A stretch of DNA of 37,239 nucleotides from Planctomycetaceae bacterium (GTDB taxonomy: Bacteria; Planctomycetota; Planctomycetia; Planctomycetales; Planctomycetaceae): NCBI GenBank assembly GCA_027489895.1, contig JAIXZD010000327.1:1-37239 (forward strand). Direction: 5' to 3'. Under the pieces are notes generated by a model, which was given only the letters and a program-made list of their open reading frames with translations, made no database searches and was not told the DNA's origin. Of this stretch, positions 23,136-31,658 are shown piece by piece (position 1 is the stretch's first letter; each line of letters starts with the position of its first letter). The position numbers were made by a program, and so were the translations under genes.

Positions 23136-23592
23136 TCGATCGTCGCCAGACGGATCGGCGGAGGGGTTGGTCGACTGTTTGACCAGCGGACTGACCGGTG
23201 TCGCTCTGTCGGGCGGCGAGATCAAGCGAACACTCAAACCAAGAGGTGGGTGGGCGGAAGCGGTTGGCAGGGGAGTGAGTGCGAGGAGAACTGGGGCCGG
23301 TTCAGGTGCTCCAGGCTCGGAAGGTTTGACCGATTCTCACCTGAAGCACTCAATTTATCCGGCAACCGGCAGCCCGAACAGTGCGCGGATGTGGTGCAGT
23401 CGGGGTCTGATGCGGTAAGACGGTGCCAGAAGTCTGATGTGTCAGGACGGTGTGGTGTCCGGGCGGTGTGATTTCAGAATGGTGTTGCTTCCGGAATGTG
23501 GGGCGACGATGACCCGAAGTGTGTGGCGAAACAGGTGACCGGAACGTCCGTGGCTGCGGTCCTTCCGGGGTCTCAAGCGGTGGACGAACGGC
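23136..23592. other. 457-base divergent intergenic region between ECF sigma and LarA-like genes
   Basis: The part next to the sigma gene may encode an N-terminal extension (up to 23237). A degenerate array with 16-base period lies at 23448-23505. No clear -35/-10 pair was found for either gene. Confidence 0.45.
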
Positions 23593-24861
23593 ATGACCGA
23601 GCGGGTGCGACTGGTATACGGGACTCAGGGCCTGTTTGAGATGGACTGTCCGCGCGAGCGGCTGGCCCTGCTGCAGTCTGCCCCGGCCCCGTGCCAGAAT
23701 CTGGCGGAACAACTGCTCGACCGGCTGCAGATGCCGCTGGAACTGCCGCCTCTGGTCCATTTCTTCACGCCGGGCGACCGGGCGGTGTTTGCACTCGACC
23801 GCCATACCCCCGAAGCGGCCACACTGATTGCCACGCTCTGGAATTCGCTGGCTCCTTCGGGACTCCAGCCCTCGGACCTCGTCATTCTGCAACCGGCAGG
23901 GCTGGATGGCCGTCCGCAGGCCGACCCACGCACGCAACTGCCGGAAGACATCCGTTCGCAGATCGTCTGGAAGACACATGATGCGACCGACGAGACGGCC
24001 CGGGCCTATCTCGCCTCGAGTTCGCGTGGGGACCGCATTTACCTCGCGCGGGAACTCGTCGAATCGGATGTGGTCGTGTCGATTGGCACGATCGCGTATG
24101 ACGCGGTGATCGGCTATCGCGGCACGTCGAGCGTGTTTTACCCCAGCCTGTCGTCGGTCGAGGCGATTCAGAAGCTGCATGGACAGGGGCATAGCGAACT
24201 GGGTCCCGAAGATGATCGGCCGCTGCGGCAGGAGATGGACGAGGTTGCCTGGCTGCTGGGCAACATGTTCACGGTGCAGGTGATTCCATCGCGTTCGAAG
24301 GGCGTCGTCGAGGTGCTGGCGGGGGCGAGCGATGCGGTGCTGACGCATGGCAAGGAGCTGCTGGCCCAGGAATGGCGGGTGTCGCTCGATCGGCGGGTGC
24401 CGCTGGTCGTGGTGGCGATCGAAGAAGACGACGCGGGTCATGGGTGGGCGCAGGTGGGGGCGGCGCTGGAGACGGCGCGGAACCTGGTGACGAAGGGCGG
24501 CCGGATCGTCGTGCTGACGGAACTGACGGCCCCGCTGACGCCTGGTCTCGACCTGCTAAGGGCCTCGCGCGATGCGCGGAGCGCGCTGCAGCCGCTGCGG
24601 AAGCGGCAGCCGCCCGACATGGTCTCGGCGATTCAGATTGCGCAGGCGGCGGACTGGGCACGGGTGTCGCTCTTGAGTCGGCTCGATCCGTCGATCGCCG
24701 AGGAGCTGTTTCTGTTTTCGCTGGAATCCGAACGGGAGGTGGTGCGGCTGCTGGAAGATGGCGGACCGTGTGCGTTCATTGAATCGGCCCAGCATACGTA
24801 TGGTGAGATCGTGGCGCGGGAACGTCGGCGGGCCGGGACGGGGGCGAATCGCGAGTCGTAG
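23593..24861 (+). CDS. LarA-like (lactate racemase domain) protein lacking the nickel-cofactor lysine
   Basis: A 422-residue protein with the overall pattern of the LarA/DUF2088 family: VFALDRHTPEAATLIATL (65-82), LQPSDLVILQPAG (91-103), a KTHDATDE segment, ELVESDVVVSIGTI (154-167), then HGQGHSELGPEDDRPLRQEM and EVAWLLGNMFTVQVI. In true LarA, the stretch after the 'IG..epH' motif is GFSGGxK, whose lysine carries the nickel-pincer cofactor. Here it reads GYRGTSS (174-180), with no lysine; the preceding His (EPH) is Tyr-Asp (AYD), and the earlier active-site His of the GLHR type is absent (GLDGR). Lar maturation genes (larB, larC, larE) are not nearby. The protein probably keeps the fold but not nickel-dependent racemase chemistry. 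No strong Shine-Dalgarno is visible. Confidence 0.75.
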   Translation: MTERVRLVYGTQGLFEMDCPRERLALLQSAPAPCQNLAEQLLDRLQMPLELPPLVHFFTPGDRAVFALDRHTPEAATLIATLWNSLAPSGLQPSDLVILQPAGLDGRPQADPRTQLPEDIRSQIVWKTHDATDETARAYLASSSRGDRIYLARELVESDVVVSIGTIAYDAVIGYRGTSSVFYPSLSSVEAIQKLHGQGHSELGPEDDRPLRQEMDEVAWLLGNMFTVQVIPSRSKGVVEVLAGASDAVLTHGKELLAQEWRVSLDRRVPLVVVAIEEDDAGHGWAQVGAALETARNLVTKGGRIVVLTELTAPLTPGLDLLRASRDARSALQPLRKRQPPDMVSAIQIAQAADWARVSLLSRLDPSIAEELFLFSLESEREVVRLLEDGGPCAFIESAQHTYGEIVARERRRAGTGANRES

Positions 24862-24917
24862 CCGGGATGCGTTCTCTTCAGGCGTCCTGTGGAACAATCG
24901 CTCCAGAGTGAAGACCT

Positions 24918-24986
24918 GTGTTCCACTGGCTTTTCCAGTCCGCGTCTTTCGCGAGAGAACTCGCACTGGCAAAGCCAGTGGCACAC
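24918..24986. repeat. Imperfect inverted repeat between LarA-like and pirin genes
   Basis: gtgttccactggcttttcca (24918 onward, to 24939) is matched by the reverse complement of actggcaaagccagtggcac (24965 onward, to 24986) with two mismatches in 22 positions, around a 25-base loop. Each arm also contains its own short palindrome (ACTGGCAAAGCCAGT in the right arm). A strong stem-loop in RNA and a possible 3' end for the LarA-like transcript. Confidence 0.7.
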
Positions 24987-25039
24987 TTGGACTTGTCGTT
25001 CAGAACATCATCAACAGGCTGCCAGAAAGTGATCGCATC

Positions 25040-25771
25040 ATGCTGATTCGCCGTTCCGAGGCTCGGGGTCAGACGCAGATTGACTGGCTGTCGAGCCGGC
25101 ATACGTTCTCGTTTGGCGAGTACTTTGATCGGGCGCATCGGGGGTTCCGGTCGCTGCGGGTGATTAATGATGATCGCGTGGCGGCGGGGCGGGGATTTGG
25201 GGCGCATCCGCATCGGGACATGGAGATCCTGACGTGGGTGCTGTCGGGGCAACTGGCCCATCGCGACAGCCTGGGGACGGGGTCGGTGATTCATCCCAAC
25301 GATCTGCAGCGGATGTCGGCCGGGCGGGGAATCACGCATAGCGAGATGAATCCGTCGCAGGCGCAGCCGGTTCATTTTCTGCAGATCTGGATTGTGCCGG
25401 AGAAGACGGGACTCGCCCCGGAGTACGAGCAGAAATCGTTCGACCCGGCGGACCGCAAGAATGTGTGGCAGGTGCTGGCCACGCATGCCGCCACGCGGGC
25501 GGCGAAGGCACCGCAGGCGGTGGCCGTGCATCAGGATGTGACGCTGTATGCCTCGCACGTGGTGCAGGGACAGACGCAGGCGCTGCCCGTTGTGGCGGCG
25601 GGTCGGGGCGTCTGGCTGCAGGTGGTGTCGGGGCTGGTCGATGTGGCCGGGCATACGCTGCATGAGGGGGACGCGCTGGCGTTCGAGCTGGACGCGGGCC
25701 ACCCGGTGACGGCTCCCCATGAGTTGAGAGCGGAGACCGATGCGGAGCTGCTGCTGTTCGATCTGGCGTAA
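25040..25771 (+). CDS. Pirin family protein
   Basis: A 243-residue bicupin. The N-terminus (SSRHTFSFGEYFD) is the pirin signature and the metal site is complete: His56 and His58 in GFGAHPHRDMEILTWVLSG, His100 and Glu102 in GRGITHSEMN, numbering almost identical to human pirin. Bacterial relatives (YhhW-like) bind iron or other metal, and some have quercetin 2,3-dioxygenase activity; others act as redox-linked regulators. I begin at ATG 25040 because the frame upstream crosses the inverted repeat at 24918-24986 and is not pirin-like. It follows the LarA-like gene by 178 bases; the hairpin between them suggests separate transcripts. Confidence 0.92.
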   Translation: MLIRRSEARGQTQIDWLSSRHTFSFGEYFDRAHRGFRSLRVINDDRVAAGRGFGAHPHRDMEILTWVLSGQLAHRDSLGTGSVIHPNDLQRMSAGRGITHSEMNPSQAQPVHFLQIWIVPEKTGLAPEYEQKSFDPADRKNVWQVLATHAATRAAKAPQAVAVHQDVTLYASHVVQGQTQALPVVAAGRGVWLQVVSGLVDVAGHTLHEGDALAFELDAGHPVTAPHELRAETDAELLLFDLA

Positions 25772-25788
25772 GGCTCCGTTTATCTCCT

Positions 25789-25910
25789 GGTGTCAGGACG
25801 TGGCAGCCCGGAGCAAGGCAAAAGTCAAAAGGCAAAAGTCAAAAGTGATGGTGTCGGGCAGGCGCGACCTGTTCTTTTGGCATAACATGGATCGATAGAC
25901 GGACAAGTAG
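25789..25910 (+). repeat. Long composite family D repeat (copy at 25.8 kb)
   Basis: Collinear with 22328-22450: tggtgtcaggacgtggcagc, tandem gtcaaaaggcaaaa units, gtgatggtgtcgggcaggcg, and atggatcgatagacggacaa. It lies 17 bases after the pirin stop, and its hairpin plus interrupted T-run (25853-25878) could end that transcript. Confidence 0.75.
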
Positions 25911-25987
25911 GCCGGTCAGTCGCTGCGAAAGATGTGTCATCGGGGTGATGGCGCGGGAGTGGTTTTGACGACAGGGCGGTTCGTCCG

Positions 25988-26003
25988 ATGTCGACGAGGA
26001 CAT
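25988..26003. promoter_or_regulatory. Candidate activator-binding palindrome upstream of the sigma-54-type promoter
   Basis: ATGTC (25988-25992) and GACAT (25999-26003) form an inverted repeat around six bases, centred about 55 bases upstream of the -24 element. This is a usual place for an enhancer-binding protein site. Only the symmetry and position support it; chance is not excluded. Confidence 0.3.
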
Positions 26004-26049
26004 GAGGTTTTCTCGGCGTTTTTTGCACAATCTCCCGGATAAAACCATT

Positions 26050-26064
26050 TGGCACAGCGGTTGC
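26050..26064 (+). promoter_or_regulatory. Sigma-54 (-24/-12) promoter candidate
   Basis: TGGCAC (26050-26055) and TTGC (26061-26064) are spaced exactly as in the sigma-54 consensus TGGCACG-N4-TTGCW, with the invariant GG and GC 12 bases apart. Only the seventh base (A for G) and the last (C for A/T) differ. Transcription would start near 26076, giving a leader of about 74 bases before the ATG at 26150. Sigma-54 promoters need an ATP-driven enhancer-binding protein, so tight regulation is predicted. Confidence 0.6.
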
Positions 26065-26149
26065 CTCACTGGTGTGTCAGGTTCGAGAGCCGGAGTGAGC
26101 CGGTGGCCTGCGAACCGTTTGTGGAAATGCCCAACCAGGGAGAGCGAGC

Positions 26150-26479
26150 ATGTCCCGAATCGTGAAGGTGGCGTTGGTGTTGGCAGGGTTTGGTCTGGTG
26201 AGCGTCGGGTCGGCCTCGGCCCACGACCATTGGCGCGGCGGCTATGGGGGCGGCTACGGCCGCGCGTATCATGGCGGCTGGGGCGGCGGCTATTCGGGGG
26301 GGTGGGGAAGCGGGTACGGGGGTGGGTTCAGCGGGCAGCAGTTCTACTACGGTGGCCCGGTCTACCACGACACCAGCCATCTGCACTACTACGGCCCGTC
26401 GTATCAGCGGCATGGAAACCATTTCCACTACGTGCCCCCGCACACCCATATTCACCGCAGCGGCCACTGGCACCGGTAA
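26150..26479 (+). CDS. Small exported Gly/Tyr- and His-rich protein
   Basis: A 109-residue product with a clean signal peptide (MSRIVKVALVLAGFGLVSVG, then SASA) and likely cleavage before His-Asp-His. The mature chain has two parts: a low-complexity GGYGGGYGRAYHGGWGGGY region (about 30-62) and a Tyr/His-rich C-terminus with about 15 histidines, ending HTHIHRSGHWHR. Such composition suggests binding of transition metals or adhesion in the envelope or outside the cell; this is inference, as no family is recognised. GGGAGAG lies 6 bases before the ATG. A sigma-54-type promoter at 26050-26064 is directly upstream, which implies control by an enhancer-binding protein located elsewhere. Confidence 0.75.
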   Translation: MSRIVKVALVLAGFGLVSVGSASAHDHWRGGYGGGYGRAYHGGWGGGYSGGWGSGYGGGFSGQQFYYGGPVYHDTSHLHYYGPSYQRHGNHFHYVPPHTHIHRSGHWHR

Positions 26480-26565
26480 CGCGGTGCGAGGAGTGACGAG
26501 TCACAGGGAACCGCGCTCGAGGGTGGCCAGGCCAAACGGTCTGGTTACCCTTGTGTTTCAGGGTC

Positions 26566-26637
26566 GGTTGAAGCCGGGGGTGTATGGAATGGTGGGTGGG
26601 AGTTGGTGAGCGATGGTGGGCAGTGCCCACCCTACGG
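26566..26637 (+). repeat. Dispersed palindromic repeat, family E (copy 3)
   Basis: ggttgaagccgggggtgtat through cagtgcccaccctacgg is the best-preserved forward copy, with palindrome GGTGGGCAGTGCCCACC. It lies between the convergent His-rich protein gene and the reverse SDR, 15 bases from the SDR stop. Confidence 0.75.
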
Positions 26638-26651
26638 CTGGATAGAGAGCG

Positions 26652-27425
26652 CTACCTGAGGAAGCGGCCGCCGTTGAGGTCGAGGAGGGCGCCGGTCATG
26701 AAGGACGAGGCGTCACTGGCGAGGAACAGAATGCTGCCGCCGATTTCTTCGGCGGTGCTGTTGCGGCCGAGTGGGGTCTGGCGGCGGTAGTCGGCCATTT
26801 TCTCCGGGGTGCTGAACCGCTCGTGGTGCAAGGTCTCGACGACGCCGGGCATGATGCAGTTGGCACGCACCTCGGGGGCCAGTTCGCGGGAGAGCGTTCG
26901 CGTGAAGACGAGCAGGGCGCCCTTGGCGGCCGCGTAGGGTCCGGCCCCGCCCGAGCCGCCCGTCTGCACCGAGAGCGAGAGGTTGTTGATGATGCTCCCG
27001 TGGCCACTCGCGCGGAGGTGAGGAATCGCCGCGCGGGTCACCTCGAACGCCGAATGGAGGTTCACGTCGAACGCCTGCCGCCAGAGTTCGGGGGGGCAGT
27101 TCTCGATGCTGGAGCGGGCGAGGGGTGCCCCGGCGTTGTTGAATAGGATGTCGAGCCGGCCCCAGCGGGCGATGGTTTCGGCGACGAGTCGCGCGCCGGT
27201 GTCTGGCTCGGCGAGGTCGCCCTGAATGACCAGGCCTTCGCCCCCGGCTGAAGTGATTTCGGCCAGCAGGGCGTCGGCGTCGCTCCGGCTGGAGTGGCAG
27301 TGAATGGCGACCCGAGCACCGGCGCGGGAGAGGATTCTCACTCCGGCGGCGCCGATGCCCACGCCACCACCGGTGATGAGGGCGACTCGGCCGGTAAGAT
27401 CAAACGGTGTCTGGGTGTAGGGCAT
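26652..27425 (-). CDS. Short-chain dehydrogenase/reductase (SDR)
   Basis: A 257-residue classical SDR. It has ALITGGGVGIG (15-25), the GDLAEP loop (69-74), FNNAG (95-99), the catalytic serine in INNLSLS (Ser150 or Ser152) and YAAAK (Tyr164, Lys168). The C-terminus, TGALLDLNGGRFLR, is the usual last strand of FabG-like enzymes. It shows only moderate similarity to the SDR at 12458-13201. A hydroxyl at C45-C46 after the HCHSSR stretch could bind the NADP phosphate, which would suggest NADP use; this is tentative. It is transcribed alone, against the His-rich protein gene. Confidence 0.88.
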   Translation of the reverse strand: MPYTQTPFDLTGRVALITGGGVGIGAAGVRILSRAGARVAIHCHSSRSDADALLAEITSAGGEGLVIQGDLAEPDTGARLVAETIARWGRLDILFNNAGAPLARSSIENCPPELWRQAFDVNLHSAFEVTRAAIPHLRASGHGSIINNLSLSVQTGGSGGAGPYAAAKGALLVFTRTLSRELAPEVRANCIMPGVVETLHHERFSTPEKMADYRRQTPLGRNSTAEEIGGSILFLASDASSFMTGALLDLNGGRFLR

Positions 27426-27510
27426 GAGAGGGCGTTGCGAAGAGGTGCGGGAGCGATGCGGGGGACTGGCGGCGGGTGTGACGGTCTCTATGGGATTGGG
27501 ATTCGAGGCG

Positions 27511-27541
27511 CCTCCGGGCGCTGACGCTTCCGGCTCCCACT
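27511..27541 (-). repeat. Dispersed repeat, family F (copy 2)
   Basis: cctccgggcgctgacgcttc then cggctcccact is the reverse complement of the family F element at 3432-3468. It lies upstream of the minus-strand SDR and beyond the 3' end of the next minus-strand gene. Confidence 0.65.
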
Positions 27542-27609
27542 GATCTTGAGCGAAGCGGGCGATGGTGTGCAGTGATCAACCTACGGCTCGGGGCACTCGA
27601 TGATCGTGG

Positions 27610-28371
27610 CTATTCTGGCTCGGCGGGTTTGGGGGTGATGACGATGCCGGCGAGGAAGTCTTCGATCTGCTGCTCGAGCTTCTCGAAGTGCTTCTGCTGG
27701 ACGATCAGAAACACCTGCACCGAGCCGAACGGTCCGCTGGCGTAGTAGCCGCAAAAGATCATCTCGGATTTGCCCAGATGGCCGACGGCGCGCAGGGCGA
27801 TCATCTCCTGGCCGTTGACGATCCGTCGTTCCCGGAGGAGCAGTTCGACATCCTTCAAGCCGCCTTCCATGTTTTCGATCGCGATATCGGCCAGTTCGTC
27901 GAGGCCGAATTCGATGTCTTCGTGAATGATGATGGCCGCGACATCGTTGCCAATCGCCTGAAACTGGACTTCAGCCGATTCGTTGCCTGATTTCGCCAGT
28001 TTTTTCCACTTGCGCGGTTCAAGCCAGAGCGTGAGGGTGCCGAGTTTTCCCTTGTAGGTTTCGACCGCTTTCTCGGGCTTGGTGATCTTCGGGGCGTCTT
28101 CGGGAGCGGTGGTGGGGTCGGCCGCAGCGGGTTTGGTGACGAACTCCCAAGTGCCGTCCTCTTTGAGCACGACTTCGCGCCCATCCCGCGTGCGGGCCTT
28201 CAACTCTTCGGCGCAGACCGATTGAGACTCGGCCGTGATCCAGGTCAGACCGAGAAGCAGCAGCGCGGCGATGCGACTCCTCCCGGTGGGGAAGATACCC
28301 CGAGTGGACTGGACTGGGATTCGGCGGTTGAGCTCTGGGGGACGCGTCGATTGGAGCGAGACGGCGGTCAT
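27610..28371 (-). CDS. Small exported hypothetical protein
   Basis: A 253-residue protein with a long basic n-region and a hydrophobic segment (RIAALLLLGLTWITA, about 33-47) ending in SVCA before Glu-Glu, so a signal peptide with cleavage after residue 54 is likely. The mature start, KARTRDGREVVLKEDGTWEF (58-77), matches a small recurring motif of exported proteins (a 'DGr.V.L..DGtW.f' hairpin). The rest is alpha/beta with a charged C-terminal helix (HFEKLEQQIEDFL) and ends in KPAEPE. The start at ATG 28371 could be later, since the signal-peptide n-region is unusually long. It is divergent from tspO. Function unknown. Confidence 0.7.
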   Translation of the reverse strand: MTAVSLQSTRPPELNRRIPVQSTRGIFPTGRSRIAALLLLGLTWITAESQSVCAEELKARTRDGREVVLKEDGTWEFVTKPAAADPTTAPEDAPKITKPEKAVETYKGKLGTLTLWLEPRKWKKLAKSGNESAEVQFQAIGNDVAAIIIHEDIEFGLDELADIAIENMEGGLKDVELLLRERRIVNGQEMIALRAVGHLGKSEMIFCGYYASGPFGSVQVFLIVQQKHFEKLEQQIEDFLAGIVITPKPAEPE

Positions 28372-28589
28372 GAGCGCGACTCCAGAGGTTGGGGCGAGAT
28401 TGGGCGCTGTGTCACCAAAAGACTACGGGACGTCGTGGTCGACTACAATTGAGGTCGGCGAACGCGGACTGGTTCGGCGAGCGGGTGGGGCAGGGGGCGG
28501 CGGGGGAGTGTGCCGAACCGTCGCCGCAGATTCCTCCGGCTCGACCCTCCTGCAACCAGACGCGGTCACCCAGAGGCAGGAGCGAACCG

Positions 28590-29129
28590 ATGGCCAGTGA
28601 CGAAACGATCTCGGAAGAGGAATCGGTCGATGCGATGCGTGGTGAGTATGGGTCGCTGGCGCGGTCGGGCTGGCGGCTGTTTGTCTGTTTCGGGCTCTGC
28701 TTTGCCGCGGCGGCGTTCGGGGCGAGCTTCCCGCCGGGGGCGTGGTATGCGGAGTTGGTCAAACCACCGTACACGCCACCGAACTGGGTGTTCGCGCCGG
28801 TCTGGACGATGCTGTACATCCTGATCGCGATCGCCGCGTATCGGGTCTGGCAGGCGGCGGGAAGTCTGGGGGCAGGGCGGTCCCAGGCGGTGTGGTTTGT
28901 CGCCCAGCTCGTGCTCAACGCGGCGTGGTCGGCTCTGTTTTTTGGACTGCATCTGAAGGGGCTGGCCCTGGCGGAGATCGTGATCTTGTGGCTGACGATC
29001 GCGACGACGATCGGGCTGTTCGCGAAAAAGTCGTGGAGTGCCGCTGCGCTGCTGTTGCCGTATCTGGCGTGGGTGAGCGTGGCGACGTATCTCAATGCGG
29101 GATTGTGGTGGCTGAACCGGGCGGGGTGA
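28590..29129 (+). CDS. tspO: TspO/MBR (translocator protein) family membrane protein
   Basis: A 179-residue protein with five predicted membrane helices and the Trp/Pro-rich signature of TspO/PBR: GAWYAELVKPPYTPPNWVFA (50-69), PVWTMLYILIAIAAYRVW (70-87), LVLNAAWSALFFGL (107-120) and YLAWVSVATYLNAGLWWLN (158-176). Family members bind tetrapyrroles and sterols; in bacteria they act in porphyrin export or breakdown and in stress signalling. I start at ATG 28590, preceded by AGGAG at a spacing of 8 bases; an earlier in-frame start (28389) adds sequence without membrane-protein character. An N-terminal cytoplasmic extension of about 25 acidic residues precedes the first helix, slightly longer than in the Rhodobacter protein. 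Confidence 0.9.
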   Translation: MASDETISEEESVDAMRGEYGSLARSGWRLFVCFGLCFAAAAFGASFPPGAWYAELVKPPYTPPNWVFAPVWTMLYILIAIAAYRVWQAAGSLGAGRSQAVWFVAQLVLNAAWSALFFGLHLKGLALAEIVILWLTIATTIGLFAKKSWSAAALLLPYLAWVSVATYLNAGLWWLNRAG

Positions 29130-29155
29130 GTTCCGGAGAGGGGAGTGAGTCGGCG

Positions 29156-29189
29156 GGCCCCCGGGCGCTGACGCCTCCGGCTCCCAGAG
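29156..29189 (-). repeat. Dispersed repeat, family F (copy 3)
   Basis: ggcccccgggcgctgacgcc then tccggctcccagag matches the reverse complement of the family F element. It lies 27 bases after the tspO stop. Confidence 0.6.
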
Positions 29190-29396
29190 ACGTCGGGGAG
29201 GCGTGGAGAGAGTCTGGCGCAGGGATCGGATGGGAACGGCCGACCGAATTGCGTCGGTGGAGCGGGTCCACTAGATTCGGGGCGTGTGTGCGGGAGGGCG
29301 GGCTGAGGGCCGCCCCGGTGGCGTTGAGGGCGGAATCCGCCCCAGCCGGTCTCACCCCGACCGGTTCTTCGTGTTGGACTGGATGGCTTCTCGGCG

Positions 29397-31541
<2,145 letters not shown>

Positions 31542-31560
31542 TGCGGTGGGGGCATTGAGT

Positions 31561-31645
31561 GGCGAGCCGACCCTGTGAGGGGTCGCCTGGGGAACGGTCA
31601 CCCGTTCCGCTACCAATACGAGGGAACGATTACCCGTTCCGCTAC
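31561..31645. repeat. Family C repeat followed by two family B hairpins
   Basis: ggcgagccgaccctgtgagg (31561 onward) is family C. Then ggggaacggtcacccgttcc (31589 onward) and gggaacgattacccgttccg (31622 onward) are two reverse family B copies in tandem. The cluster separates the converging debranching-enzyme and PPC-protein genes. Confidence 0.75.
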
Positions 31646-31658
31646 ATCAATGGGGGCG

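Noticed and set aside
24980-24995. TGGCAC at 24980 as a sigma-54 site before pirin
   Set aside because: The -12 TTGC is not at the required spacing; TGGCAC here is part of the inverted repeat arm.
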